Source: Collinsella sp. AF23-2
GTDB taxonomy: Bacteria > Actinomycetota > Coriobacteriia > Coriobacteriales > Coriobacteriaceae
DNA length: 64,000 nt
Assembly (NCBI RefSeq): GCF_003459245.1
Contig: NZ_QRVG01000001.1
Span: 186,001-250,000, forward strand
Reading direction: 5' to 3'
Within the stretch, counting starts at the first letter, position 1; the number at the start of each line of letters is the position of its first letter. The notes beneath the pieces are model-generated. The model was not told the origin of the DNA, made no database searches, and saw only the letters and a list, made by a program, of their open reading frames with translations. Below are positions 16,992 to 26,984 of the stretch, piece by piece. The translations under genes and the position numbers were made by a program.

Positions 16992-19900
16992 ATGGCATTC
17001 GTCCATCTGCACAACCACACCGTTTTCTCCATGCTCGACGGCGCAACCCGTATCCAGGATATGGTCAATCGCGCCGTAGAGCTGGGCATGCCCGCCGTCG
17101 CCATTACCGACCACGGCTACATGTATGGCGTGCCCGACCTGGCGCTGGCCTGCGACGCCGTCAACCACAACACGCCTGAGTACAAAACCTGGAGCCACGA
17201 CAAGGCCTTCTTGGAAAAGGATCGCCGCGACGAGCTGGTGGAGCCCGATCCCGAGGAAAACCCGCGCGAGCATGCCCAGTATGTGAAGGACATGGCCATG
17301 TGGGACGAGAAGGGCAACATCGACGAGCTCAAGCCGCCTCTGGTCATCAAGCCCATCTTTGGCTGCGAGGTCTACTTTACGCCGGACGAGACCCTTGCTC
17401 GCGACCATAAGCCCGAGCTCTACCACATGATCCTTCTGGCCAAGGACCAGGAGGGCTACGTCAACCTGATGCAGACGGTCTCCGAGGCAGCCGTGCAGGG
17501 CTTTTACTACAAGCCCCGCGTGACGCTCGACAACCTGCGCCGCCACGCCAAGGGCATGATCTGCACGAGTGCCTGTATCGCCGGCATCATTCCCAAATAC
17601 ATCGACCGCGGTGACATGGAGGGCGCCATCAAGTGGGCCGAGACCTTCCGTGATACCTTCGAACCTGGCGACTTTTATATCGAGATCCAGGAACACGGCA
17701 TCACCACCGACAACGGCCTGACCGATGAGCAGATGGACCGCACGCTCATCGATATCGCCAAGCAGGTGGGCGTCAAGGTCATTGCCACCAACGACTTCCA
17801 CTACCTGCGCCGCGAGGACGCGCCGGTGCAGGACGTCATCATGTGCATTGGCATGAACGCCAAGGTCGACGACCCCAACCGCATGCGCATGACCGGCTCG
17901 GAGTTTTATATGAAGACCGAGGAGGAGATGCGGGCGATGTTCCCGTATTGCCCCGAGGCCTGCGACAACACGCTCGAGATCGCCGACAAGTGCTACGTAG
18001 AGCTGGACTGGGACTCCATCATCCTGCCGCGCTTCCCGCTGCTCGACCCCGGCGAGACACACGAGAGCCAGTTCCGCCGCGAGTGCGAGAAGGGCCTGCG
18101 CCAGCACTATGGTGACGACTGGGCCACGCGCGAGATCGGTGGCGTCAACATCAAAGAGCGCTTTGAGTACGAATACAAGGTCATTTGCGACAAGGGCTTT
18201 GCCGCCTACTTCCTCATCGTCGCCGAGTACGTGCAATGGGCCAAGGACAACGGCATCGGCGTCGGCCCCGGCCGTGGCTCGGCCGCCGGCGCTATCGTCG
18301 CCTACGCCATGAACATCACCGCGTTCGACCCGCTCGAGAACGGCCTGATGTTCGAGAGGTTCCTGTCCCCGCAGCGTACCGAGATGCCCGATATCGATAT
18401 GGACTTCGACGATGAGCGGCGCCTCGAGGTCGTGGAGCACGTTCGCCAGCTCTACGGCCCCGAGAAGGTCACCCACGTCATCACCTACTCGACCATCAAG
18501 GCCAAGCAGGCCATCAACGACGCCGCGCGCGTCCTGGACTACCCGGTCTACATGGGTCAGCACCTGTCCAAGATGGTCTCGAGCGACCCCAAGGTCAAAC
18601 TCAAGCAGGTGCTCGACAAGCAACCCGGCAAAGAGGATCTGTTTAACCCCGACTTTGCCGAGGCCTATAAAAAGGATGACGACGCCCGCCGCATCATCGA
18701 CACGGCGCTCTCGATTGAGGGCCTCACCCGTGGCGAGGGCGTGCACGCGTGCGCCGTTCTGATCTGCCGCGACCCCGTCAACGAGCATGTGCCCACCAAG
18801 CTCGACACCAAGGGCGGCGTCGAGATTACCCAGTACGAGGGCCATACCGTTGCCGACATGGGCCTGCTCAAGATGGACTTCTTGGGCCTGCGCACGCTGA
18901 CGGTTATCTCCAAGGCCAAGGCAAACATCAAAAAGAACTTCGGCATCGACATCAAAGAGGAAGAGATCCCCTTTGACGATCCCGAGATCTTTAAGCTCAT
19001 GGGTTCCGGCCACACCGCCGGCGTCTTCCAGGTCGAGTCCGCCGGCATGACGGCCACGATCAAGAACATGAAGCCCACCGAGTACAAGCACGTCGTGGCA
19101 TTGATCGCTCTGTACCGCCCGGGCCCGCTGGGCGCCGGCATGGTTTCGTCCTACATCAACCGTATGAACGGCAAGGAGCCGGCCGTCTCCTACGACGACC
19201 GCCTGGACGACATCCTGGGCGAAACCTACGGCACCATGGTCTACCAGGAGCAGGTTATGCTCATCTCCGTCGAGATGTGCGGCTTCTCCAAGGGCGAATC
19301 GGACTCGCGTATCCGTAAGCCCGTGGCTAAGAAGAAAATCAAGCTGCTCACGTCGACGGTGCTCCACTGGGAGGATGGCTCGGACGAGACCACCTACGAC
19401 CACTGGATGAACGGCGCTATCAAGAACAACTACACGCGCGAGGTCGCCCAGAAGATTTGGGACGATGTTCTCGAGTTCGCATCTTACGCCTTTAACAAGT
19501 CGCACTCCGCCGGCTACGCCATCCTGGTTATGCAGACGGCGTGGCTCAAGGCGCACTATCCGCACGAGTACATGGCGGCCGTTCTGACGTCCTATACGGG
19601 CAAGACCGACAAGATCGTTCATTACGTTTCGGCGTGCCGTCACGACGGCATCCCCGTGCTGTCGCCAGATGTCAACGAGTCCGGTACCGAGTTTACGGCT
19701 ACCAAGGAGGGCGTGCGCTTTGGTCTGGCCGGCATCCGCGGCGTGGGCACCGGCGTGGCACAGGCGATTATTGCCGAGCGCGAGGCGGGCGGCCCGTTTA
19801 AGACGCTGCACGACTTTGTCGAGCGCGTGGACTCGAGCCAGGCCAACCGTCGCGTGATCGAATCGCTCATCAAGGCAGGCGCCTTCGACTCCACGGGGTA

Positions 19901-20795
19901 TCCGCGTCGCCAGATGATGCACTTTGTGGACAAGAACAACCCCGAGAACATCATCGATGCCGCGGTGAAGCGCCAGAAGGATCGCGCGAGCGGCCAGACG
20001 TCGTTCTTCGATATGTTTGGCGACGTTGAGGGCTCGGGCTTTGAGGTGAGCGTGCCCGATCCGGATGGCCAGGAATGGGACCGCCACCTTAAGTTGAGTC
20101 AGGAGAAGGAGGTTCTGGGCATCTATGTCTCGGACCACCCGCTGCGCCCGTTTGAGTATGCACTAGCCAAGGCGCGTGACTTCTCGTTCTCGCAGATCGA
20201 CACCGGCTACGAAGTTCAGAATCCTACGGGCGGCACCATCAACCAGGAAATTCCCGAGGGCAAGGCGCTGTGGTGGGCCGGCATGGTCTCGAGCGTGTCC
20301 AAGCGCGTGACCAAAAACGGTGACCCCATGGGCATCGTGCAGCTCGAGGACATGGAAGGCGAGGCCACCGTCGTCGTGTTCCCCAAGACCTACAAGGAGG
20401 CCGAGGGGTACCTGTACGGCGAGGTCGATCCCGAGACCGGCGCGCAGCTGTCCGATGCCTTTGTGCGCATTAAGGGCAAGCTCGAGCGCTCGGACCGCGG
20501 CGACCAGATCATCGCGCAGGAGATCGTGCCGCTCGAGCTCAACGAGGAGAACAACAAGCCCAAGGTGTTTGAGGTCATGGTGCCCAACAGCCGCTTTAGC
20601 CAGGGCAATATGGCGCGCCTGGCCACGGTGCTCACCGCTAACCCGGGCGGCGACCGCGTGGAGATCTTTATCGAGCAGGTGGACGGGCGCGTGCTGCGCG
20701 CCGAGGTGCCTGCCAAGGTCAACGCGCGCTCGATTCCGCTGCTGGCCGAGGCCAAGGCCATTGTGGGTAACCAGGGTCGCGTGACGGTGATCTAA
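16992..20795 (+). CDS. dnaE: DNA polymerase III alpha subunit
   Basis: A 1267-residue replicative polymerase. The N-terminal PHP domain keeps its metal-binding residues (H7 and H9 in LHNHT, D40-H41, E126 in GCEVYF). It carries a charged insertion of about 55 residues (61-118) compared with E. coli. The polymerase active site is PDIDMDFDDE, with catalytic D467 and D469. The helix-hairpin-helix region and the C-terminal OB fold (GMVSSVSKRVTKNGDPMG) follow. No 3'-5' exonuclease domain is present, so this is DnaE rather than PolC. The intact PHP site may provide proofreading. A TAAAAT at 16947-16952 is a plausible -10. The SWIM/SNF2 helicase gene follows after 28 bases. Confidence 0.96.
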   Translation: MAFVHLHNHTVFSMLDGATRIQDMVNRAVELGMPAVAITDHGYMYGVPDLALACDAVNHNTPEYKTWSHDKAFLEKDRRDELVEPDPEENPREHAQYVKDMAMWDEKGNIDELKPPLVIKPIFGCEVYFTPDETLARDHKPELYHMILLAKDQEGYVNLMQTVSEAAVQGFYYKPRVTLDNLRRHAKGMICTSACIAGIIPKYIDRGDMEGAIKWAETFRDTFEPGDFYIEIQEHGITTDNGLTDEQMDRTLIDIAKQVGVKVIATNDFHYLRREDAPVQDVIMCIGMNAKVDDPNRMRMTGSEFYMKTEEEMRAMFPYCPEACDNTLEIADKCYVELDWDSIILPRFPLLDPGETHESQFRRECEKGLRQHYGDDWATREIGGVNIKERFEYEYKVICDKGFAAYFLIVAEYVQWAKDNGIGVGPGRGSAAGAIVAYAMNITAFDPLENGLMFERFLSPQRTEMPDIDMDFDDERRLEVVEHVRQLYGPEKVTHVITYSTIKAKQAINDAARVLDYPVYMGQHLSKMVSSDPKVKLKQVLDKQPGKEDLFNPDFAEAYKKDDDARRIIDTALSIEGLTRGEGVHACAVLICRDPVNEHVPTKLDTKGGVEITQYEGHTVADMGLLKMDFLGLRTLTVISKAKANIKKNFGIDIKEEEIPFDDPEIFKLMGSGHTAGVFQVESAGMTATIKNMKPTEYKHVVALIALYRPGPLGAGMVSSYINRMNGKEPAVSYDDRLDDILGETYGTMVYQEQVMLISVEMCGFSKGESDSRIRKPVAKKKIKLLTSTVLHWEDGSDETTYDHWMNGAIKNNYTREVAQKIWDDVLEFASYAFNKSHSAGYAILVMQTAWLKAHYPHEYMAAVLTSYTGKTDKIVHYVSACRHDGIPVLSPDVNESGTEFTATKEGVRFGLAGIRGVGTGVAQAIIAEREAGGPFKTLHDFVERVDSSQANRRVIESLIKAGAFDSTGYPRRQMMHFVDKNNPENIIDAAVKRQKDRASGQTSFFDMFGDVEGSGFEVSVPDPDGQEWDRHLKLSQEKEVLGIYVSDHPLRPFEYALAKARDFSFSQIDTGYEVQNPTGGTINQEIPEGKALWWAGMVSSVSKRVTKNGDPMGIVQLEDMEGEATVVVFPKTYKEAEGYLYGEVDPETGAQLSDAFVRIKGKLERSDRGDQIIAQEIVPLELNEENNKPKVFEVMVPNSRFSQGNMARLATVLTANPGGDRVEIFIEQVDGRVLRAEVPAKVNARSIPLLAEAKAIVGNQGRVTVI

Positions 20796-20823
20796 GCTAC
20801 CCCGGGTGAGATTGGAGGAAGTG

Positions 20824-23800
20824 ATGGCGCAGGGGACGTTTGTGCAGGCGCTTCGCAAAGAGGCGGCGTTGAGCGGCACCTTTATGAAGGGGCGTTCGCT
20901 CATGCTCAACGGCGCCGTGCTGTCGATCGAGGACAGCGGCTCGCGCTTCTCCAAAAACGTGACGGTCGAGGGCTCGGTGCGCGGTTCGCGTGGCGACCTG
21001 TACAAGACGCACGTGGCGCTCGACATGGACGAGCACGAGGTGATCGACTACGACTGCGATTGCCCCGCCGCCTATCGTTACCCCGGTATGTGCAAGCACG
21101 CTATTGCCACGGCTCTGGCGTATTTGGATGCCAGCGGCGCCGAGCCCGTCGAAGGTTTGCGCACGCCGGTTCGCACGTTTACGGCGCAGTCGAAACAGCC
21201 CGCGCGCACCGCACCCAAAGCGCCGGCCGTCAACCCCAACTTTCCCTTTCCGGCGCCCGTCCCCACGAGCCCGAGCCTTGTGGCGGCGCTCTCCGATCTT
21301 TCGGACGCGCGCATGGATGAGCTGGCGAGCATGCGCCGCAAGCTTGCCGGTGCCGTTGATCCCGACGCCCCCAAAGCGGCATTGGAGCCCTCGTTGGTGC
21401 CGTACTACAATCCGCTGTTCGCTGACCGCTTTAGCTGGGCGCTCGAGTTCCGCATTCGCTGTGGATCGGTCTCCTACGTGGTCAAGGACATCGACGGCAT
21501 GGCCGATGCCTACGTGCGCGGCGGCACGTTCTCCTATGGCAAGAAGCTCACGTTTGTCCATTCACCTGAGGCCTTTGACGAAACATCGGCAAAGCTGCTC
21601 AACCTTGTTGTGACGACAGTTGCCTATCTCGATGACATCACAAGCTTGCGTTCGGCGTCGTACGACTTTGCCCGCAGCGGTTTTGTTGCCGAGCGTCAGT
21701 TGCCGCTGTCCGAGCATAGCATCGTATATGTGCTGGACCTGCTGCGCGGCCAGACCATCTCCTTTGAGCCCGCCTGGTCGCGGGGGATGACGACGCATCG
21801 CACCTACGACGTGGCGGTTGAGCTGTCTCCGCAAGGGGAGGACGAGGCATCCGCTAAGCGCCCACCGCTGCTTGCCGCCAAAATCGCGCCGGCGGCTGGT
21901 GGTAGCTATGACCTGCGCCTGCCCGCCGATATGTACTGCTTTGCGTCGGGCGATGCCGCCTACTTGGTTGACACGCGCCGCGCGCGCCGTACCGACGCTG
22001 CATTTGCTCAGCATGCCGCACCTTTTTTGTCGCGCTTGCTGCCGTGCCGCACGCCCGCCCATATTGCCGCCGAGCAGGTGGGTGAGTTCTGCCGTATGGC
22101 GCTGCCCATTTTGCGCGACTACACCGACCTCACCGCGCCCGCCGCGCTCGATACCGTGGCACCCGAGCCGAGCTTTGCTATGGCGATCGGTGTCGACGAT
22201 GGGCTCGTGACCTGCATAATTACGGTTACCTACGGCGATTGGTCGGCGGATCTCTTTAGCCTGGGCGCTCCGGGCAGCCCCTTCGAAGAGCAGCGCCCCG
22301 GTGTGCCACCCCGCGACGAGGTGGCGGAGTTTCGCGTTATGGATACAGCGGCCCTGTACTTCGATTTCTACAAGGGCGGTCTGGCGTTTGAGGAGCGCGA
22401 TGATGAGAGCCTGTTCTGTCTGCTGACCGAGGGTCTGTCCGCCCTGTCCGAGCTGGGTGAGGTCATGCTCAGTGACCGTCTGCGCCAGGTCTCGGTCCGC
22501 CCTGCGCCCAAGCTTTCGGTGCGTGCGACCGTCAAGAGTAACCTGCTCGACGTCGAGCTGGGCGCGAGCGGGCTTTCGGCCGCGGACCTTGCCGTCTATC
22601 TCGATTCGTACAAGCGCCACCAGACGTTTGCGCGCCTGACGTCCGGCGACATCGTGCGCCTGGATGAGGGAGCGCGCGCCGCGTTTGGCCTTGCCGAAGA
22701 TCTGGGTGTCGATGCCGTCGACCTGCTCGACGGCGTGTCGCTTCCCGCGTCGAGCACCCTTTTTGTCGATAGCATGCTCGCGCGCACGCCGGCGCTCGAG
22801 GCCGATCGCGACGCCGCGTTCAGCCGCACCGTCGAGCGCCTGGACACGCTCGGCAAGATGGACTTTACGGTACCCGCCTCGCTCAAGGCAACGATGCGCG
22901 GTTACCAGGTCGACGGATACCAGTGGCTCGGCTCGCTCGAACACCTGGGCCTTGGCGGCATCTTGGCCGACGACATGGGCCTGGGCAAAACGCTCCAGAT
23001 GATTGCGCATATTCTGGCGCGCGTGGAGGCGGGGGACACCAAGCCCACGCTCGTGGTATGCCCGGCCTCACTCGTGTACAACTGGACCGCCGAGCTGGAG
23101 CGCTTTGCCCCGTCGCTCGATGTGTGCGCCATCGTGGGCGCCAAAGCTCAACGTCGTGTACAGATTGCCGGCGTGGCCGAGCATAGCGTGGTTGTGACGT
23201 CGTATGATCTTATGCGGCGCGATATCGACGAGTACGTCGAGCAGGATTTTGCCCGCGTGGTGCTCGATGAGGCCCAGTACATTAAAAACCCGCTCACGCA
23301 GGTGGCGCGCGCCGCAAAGCGCCTGCCTGCCGGCGTGCGCTTTGCCCTGACGGGCACGCCCATCGAAAACCGCTTGTCCGAGCTTTGGAGCATCTTCGAC
23401 TTTTTGATGCCGGGCCTTTTGGGGACGCGCGAGTCGTTTGCCAAGCGCTTTGAGAGCCCCGTCGAGCATGCCGAGGGCGATAGCGCCGCTCGCCTGCAGG
23501 CGCTCGTGTCGCCGTTTGTGCTGCGCCGTGTTAAGGAAGACGTGGTGGCCGACCTGCCCGAGAAGATCGAGGACACCGTCATGGCACAGCTTACCGGCGA
23601 GCAACGCAAGCTCTACCTGGCCAACCAGGACCGCATCGCCCAGCAGGTGCAGCACCGCGAGGCTGGGGAGTTTAAGAAGGACAAGCTCAAGGTGCTCGCC
23701 GAGCTCACCAAGCTGCGCCAGATCTGCTGCGACCCGCGTCTACACTACGAGGATTACAAGGCGGGGAGCGCCAAGCTCGATACGTGTATGGAGCTCGTGC

Positions 23801-24288
23801 ACGGCGCACTCGACGGCGGGCATCGCATCCTGTTGTTCAGCCAGTTTACAGGTATGCTCGATATCATCGGTAAGCGCTTGGCCAAGGAGGACATCGCCTT
23901 CCTTAAGCTCACGGGCGCTTCGTCTAAGGAGAGCCGCGCCAAGATGGTCGCGCAGTTCCAAGCGGGCGAGGTTCCGGTCTTTTTGATTTCGCTCAAGGCG
24001 GGCGGCGTGGGCCTTAACCTGACGGCGGCCGACGTGGTCATCCACTACGACCCGTGGTGGAACGTGGCAGCGCAGGACCAGGCGACCGACCGCGCGCACC
24101 GTATTGGCCAGCAACATACCGTGACCGTGTACAAGCTCATCGCCAAGGACACGATCGAGGAGCGCATTATGCAGATTCAGGAGTCCAAGCGCGACCTGGT
24201 CAACAGCGTGCTCGGCGGCGACGGCATCTCGTCGGCGCTGTTTACCCGCGAAGATGTTCTGGCGCTGCTGGGCGGCGACGGGCGCTAA
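20824..24288 (+). CDS. SNF2-family ATPase with SWIM zinc finger
   Basis: A 1154-residue DEAD/DEAH-type translocase. A SWIM zinc finger (CDCP ... CKH, about residues 78-93) is at the N-terminus. The SNF2 core begins near residue 690 with GYQWLG, Walker A DDMGLGKT (about 717), the DEAQ box LDEAQYIKNP (about 814), FALTGTPIENR, and motifs V-VI KAGGVGLNLTAAD and ATDRAHRIGQ. Such proteins are RapA/HelZ-like and may remodel RNA polymerase or DNA-protein complexes. The ATG at 20824 is chosen because GGAGGA lies five bases upstream; GTG codons at 20806 and 20821 are alternatives. It is probably co-transcribed with dnaE. Confidence 0.9.
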   Translation: MAQGTFVQALRKEAALSGTFMKGRSLMLNGAVLSIEDSGSRFSKNVTVEGSVRGSRGDLYKTHVALDMDEHEVIDYDCDCPAAYRYPGMCKHAIATALAYLDASGAEPVEGLRTPVRTFTAQSKQPARTAPKAPAVNPNFPFPAPVPTSPSLVAALSDLSDARMDELASMRRKLAGAVDPDAPKAALEPSLVPYYNPLFADRFSWALEFRIRCGSVSYVVKDIDGMADAYVRGGTFSYGKKLTFVHSPEAFDETSAKLLNLVVTTVAYLDDITSLRSASYDFARSGFVAERQLPLSEHSIVYVLDLLRGQTISFEPAWSRGMTTHRTYDVAVELSPQGEDEASAKRPPLLAAKIAPAAGGSYDLRLPADMYCFASGDAAYLVDTRRARRTDAAFAQHAAPFLSRLLPCRTPAHIAAEQVGEFCRMALPILRDYTDLTAPAALDTVAPEPSFAMAIGVDDGLVTCIITVTYGDWSADLFSLGAPGSPFEEQRPGVPPRDEVAEFRVMDTAALYFDFYKGGLAFEERDDESLFCLLTEGLSALSELGEVMLSDRLRQVSVRPAPKLSVRATVKSNLLDVELGASGLSAADLAVYLDSYKRHQTFARLTSGDIVRLDEGARAAFGLAEDLGVDAVDLLDGVSLPASSTLFVDSMLARTPALEADRDAAFSRTVERLDTLGKMDFTVPASLKATMRGYQVDGYQWLGSLEHLGLGGILADDMGLGKTLQMIAHILARVEAGDTKPTLVVCPASLVYNWTAELERFAPSLDVCAIVGAKAQRRVQIAGVAEHSVVVTSYDLMRRDIDEYVEQDFARVVLDEAQYIKNPLTQVARAAKRLPAGVRFALTGTPIENRLSELWSIFDFLMPGLLGTRESFAKRFESPVEHAEGDSAARLQALVSPFVLRRVKEDVVADLPEKIEDTVMAQLTGEQRKLYLANQDRIAQQVQHREAGEFKKDKLKVLAELTKLRQICCDPRLHYEDYKAGSAKLDTCMELVHGALDGGHRILLFSQFTGMLDIIGKRLAKEDIAFLKLTGASSKESRAKMVAQFQAGEVPVFLISLKAGGVGLNLTAADVVIHYDPWWNVAAQDQATDRAHRIGQQHTVTVYKLIAKDTIEERIMQIQESKRDLVNSVLGGDGISSALFTREDVLALLGGDGR

Positions 24289-24438
24289 CCCGCTCGGGTG
24301 GGGCCGCCAGGGCGGATAGCGCACGCTGCCCCATCGTCCCCGCCCGTTATGTGTTCATTTGCAATGCCGTGGATGGTTTGTCTGCCTTTGGGCATAAGAA
24401 CCATCAAGAACATTGGCACGTCAGCAAAGGAGAACATC

Positions 24439-24801
24439 ATGGCGAAATTCTTTAAGGACCCCGACGGTAAGCTCATTGCCGCCCTTGGCAACGACGTTGC
24501 AACCCCTGCCGGTTGCACGGAACTGACCGCAAACACTGAGGACGCGGCGCACGAGAAGCACGTGCCTGTTGTCGAGACCGAGCGCGACGGTCACGTGATT
24601 CGCGCACGCGTTGGCTCGGTCGAGCACCCCAGCCTGCCCGAGCACTATATTGAGTGGATCGCCCTTGAGGCCGAGGGCCGCTTAGAGGTCCATTACCTTG
24701 AGCCCGGCATGAAGCCCGCGACGTTTTTTGCCGGCGGTTCCAAGACCGGTACCGTCTATGCCTACTGCAACCTGCACGGGCTGTGGTCCGCGACGTTCTA
24801 G
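24439..24801 (+). CDS. Superoxide reductase (desulfoferrodoxin family, centre II only)
   Basis: A 120-residue protein that reduces superoxide to hydrogen peroxide without making oxygen, a defence typical of anaerobes. The catalytic Fe(His)4Cys site is visible: E39-K40-H41, H63, H69, C110 and H113 (AYCNLHGLW). An N-terminal domain of about 36 residues remains (FFKDPDGKLIAALGND), but it has a single cysteine (C26) instead of the four that bind the rubredoxin-like centre I, as in class III enzymes such as that of Treponema. The ATG at 24439 is preceded by AAAGGAG. It is monocistronic, followed by a terminator. Confidence 0.9.
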   Translation: MAKFFKDPDGKLIAALGNDVATPAGCTELTANTEDAAHEKHVPVVETERDGHVIRARVGSVEHPSLPEHYIEWIALEAEGRLEVHYLEPGMKPATFFAGGSKTGTVYAYCNLHGLWSATF

Positions 24802-24847
24802 GAGCGCGCCCCCGCTCGGGGTATCATAGCTAGCATATGCACATGCG

Positions 24848-24879
24848 AGCGCCGGCTGCATCATGCGGCCGGCGCTTTT
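24848..24879 (+). terminator. Intrinsic terminator after the superoxide reductase
   Basis: A perfect stem, AGCGCCGGC (24848-24856) with GCCGGCGCT (24868-24876), is followed by TTTT. Confidence 0.85.
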
Positions 24880-24918
24880 ACTACGATTTCGATGGTTTAC
24901 GACGGAAAGGGCTGAGCC

Positions 24919-26904
24919 ATGAAGCTCGCGCTTGCACAGATCGATATGCGCCTGGGTGATATTGAGGGCATTTGCGGCCGCATCGAGGACCAGGCTCGTC
25001 TGGCCCACGAGCGCGGGGCGCGCGTGCTGTGCGTTCCGGCTCCGCTCTTTATGGGCGCCATGCCCGGTGGCCTGGTGGGCGCTGCCGACTTTGAGCACGA
25101 CATGCTTGCCGGCTTGACTGGTGTCGCCGAGCGCATCCAGGAGCTTGACATGATCTGCATCGTGCCCGCGGCGGTTTCGTTTGAGGGTCAGCCGCTGCTC
25201 GACTACATGATGCTCAAGGACGGTCATGTGGTGCCGGCGCGTTCGAGCATTGCCCTGCAGCGTGGCGAGAACAACGACACGCGTTGGGCGCCGCCGGTGT
25301 TCGACGTGGACGGCGTGCGCATCGCCGTGATTTTTGACTTGGACCGCGAACTCGAGATGTTGCCGACCGGTGTTGACCTCATTGCGTATTTCCAATTCAA
25401 TGCGTTTGACATGACCGACCGCGAGACTGCCGCCATTGCCGCCGTTCGCAGCGGCGCCTACCGCAAGATCGCATCCAAGCGCAGCGTGTGGTTTGCCTGT
25501 ATGGCGCCGGTCGGTGCCTATGACGAGTCGGTGTATACCGGCGGTTCGTTTGTGCTCGACGACTGCGGTCGCGTGGTGGCCCAAGCGCCGTGTTTTGAGG
25601 AGAGCCTGCTGGTTCAGGAGATTCAGCGCGGCGTGATGCTCGATGCCCTGGAAGATCACGAACTGCCCGAGTTCCGTTCCGAGGAGTGGCTGTGGCAGGC
25701 GCTGGTGCTCGCCGTGCGCGACAACGCCCGGGCCCACGGTGCGTCGCGCGCCGTGGTGGCACTCGAGGGCGACTTGCCGTCGTCCCTGCTGGCGGCGCTG
25801 GCCGTCGACGCTCTGGGCCCACGTAATGTGATTGGCCTGGTGCTGGGGCGCAACCGCATCTTTACGCCGGCGCAGGAGGAGGCCGAGGCTGCTCGCTGTG
25901 CCGCCGTTCGCGCCATTGCCGAGCGCCTGCATATTCGCACGGTTGAGCGCGATGCGCCGGATGCCGCGCGCGTGCTCGACCGCGATGTGTCGGCGGGCGA
26001 CGCCGAGCGCCTGCGCTCGCGTACGCTGGGCCTCATGCTGGAGGACACGGCGCTCGAGTTGGGTGCGATGGCGTTGAGTCCGCTGTCCAAAACCGAGTAC
26101 GCGCTGGCGGCGCCGGCGCTTTGCGGCGGCTACCAGGGCGATTACGCGCCCTTTGGCGATGTGTACCTGTCGACGCTTGAGTTTGTGGCGCGTGTGCGCA
26201 ACCGCGCGTCTGCCGTGGTGCCCCAAGAGCTCGTGACGCTCAACGCGGTGGAAGATTGTATGGAGCGCGTGCTGGCGCAGGCGCTCTCGACGCTCGACGG
26301 TCCGGTCGATATGCTCGACCGCGCGGCACAGCTGCTCGGCGGGGTCGAGCCGGGTGAGATCGATGGCGCGCTTGAGGCGCACGTGGACCGCAATCGATCT
26401 TTCGACGACATCCCGATGGCCGCTGGCAAGCCTGAGGCCTGCTCGCTGCTGCTGATGCTCGTGCGTCAGGGTGAGGCTGCCCGCCGCATGTTGCCGACGG
26501 CGCCGATCGTTTCGTCCCGTTCGTTTGCCGAGCGCTCCTGGCCGTACATGCTCGCGTGGTCCGACCTGGGGCTTAACGGCAAGGAGCGTATGACGGTCGA
26601 TTCGCTGGCGCGCGCCGAGGTGCGCCGTTTTGCTGACGAGGATACTAGCGAGCGCGTGCGAAACGAGATGATGGGCGTGCTGGGCGAGCTACTGGGTATT
26701 TCGCCCGAACAAATGGAGGAGTTGCGCTCTGAAGACGGTCAGCGTCGTTTACACGAGGGAATGAAAAAGTTCGAGGGCGAGGTTCAGGACGCCATCGATA
26801 AGATGATGGGCGGCCAGGGTGGCCCGCAGGGTGGACCCCAGGGCACGCCGATGCCGCAGCCGCCGGTTGATCCCCGACAGTTCCCATTCTTTAGCCAGAA
26901 CTAG
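24919..26904 (+). CDS. NadE-like two-domain protein with degenerate active sites
   Basis: A 661-residue protein with the layout of glutamine-dependent NAD synthetase: an N-terminal nitrilase-type domain (MKLALAQIDMRLGDIEG) and a C-terminal synthetase-like domain. The synthetase domain keeps the SKTEYAL and GDYAPFGDVY landmarks. Yet the catalytic residues appear lost. The glutaminase Glu (FPEL in homologues) is VPAP (A41), the Lys region reads ARSSIALQRG, and the nucleophile Cys (ICED) is replaced in VIFDLD (F139). The PP-loop SGGxDS is LEGDLPSS (282-289). A Gly/Gln/Pro-rich tail ends the protein. It may be a pseudoenzyme, a scaffold or a regulator. It has its own GGAAAGGG ribosome binding site and lies upstream of ruvCAB. 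Confidence 0.75.
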   Translation: MKLALAQIDMRLGDIEGICGRIEDQARLAHERGARVLCVPAPLFMGAMPGGLVGAADFEHDMLAGLTGVAERIQELDMICIVPAAVSFEGQPLLDYMMLKDGHVVPARSSIALQRGENNDTRWAPPVFDVDGVRIAVIFDLDRELEMLPTGVDLIAYFQFNAFDMTDRETAAIAAVRSGAYRKIASKRSVWFACMAPVGAYDESVYTGGSFVLDDCGRVVAQAPCFEESLLVQEIQRGVMLDALEDHELPEFRSEEWLWQALVLAVRDNARAHGASRAVVALEGDLPSSLLAALAVDALGPRNVIGLVLGRNRIFTPAQEEAEAARCAAVRAIAERLHIRTVERDAPDAARVLDRDVSAGDAERLRSRTLGLMLEDTALELGAMALSPLSKTEYALAAPALCGGYQGDYAPFGDVYLSTLEFVARVRNRASAVVPQELVTLNAVEDCMERVLAQALSTLDGPVDMLDRAAQLLGGVEPGEIDGALEAHVDRNRSFDDIPMAAGKPEACSLLLMLVRQGEAARRMLPTAPIVSSRSFAERSWPYMLAWSDLGLNGKERMTVDSLARAEVRRFADEDTSERVRNEMMGVLGELLGISPEQMEELRSEDGQRRLHEGMKKFEGEVQDAIDKMMGGQGGPQGGPQGTPMPQPPVDPRQFPFFSQN

Positions 26905-26984
26905 GTCTCTGCGTGCCCGCTTGCGTATGCTCAACCTACAATTCTATCTCGGCTGACTTATAGGGCTAGCGTTGTGTTATTCTA

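Noticed and set aside
16956-20138. A 1060-codon open frame antisense to dnaE
   Set aside because: It lies entirely opposite a well-conserved gene, is Val/His/Gly-rich in the manner of reversed G+C-rich codons, and has no ribosome site.
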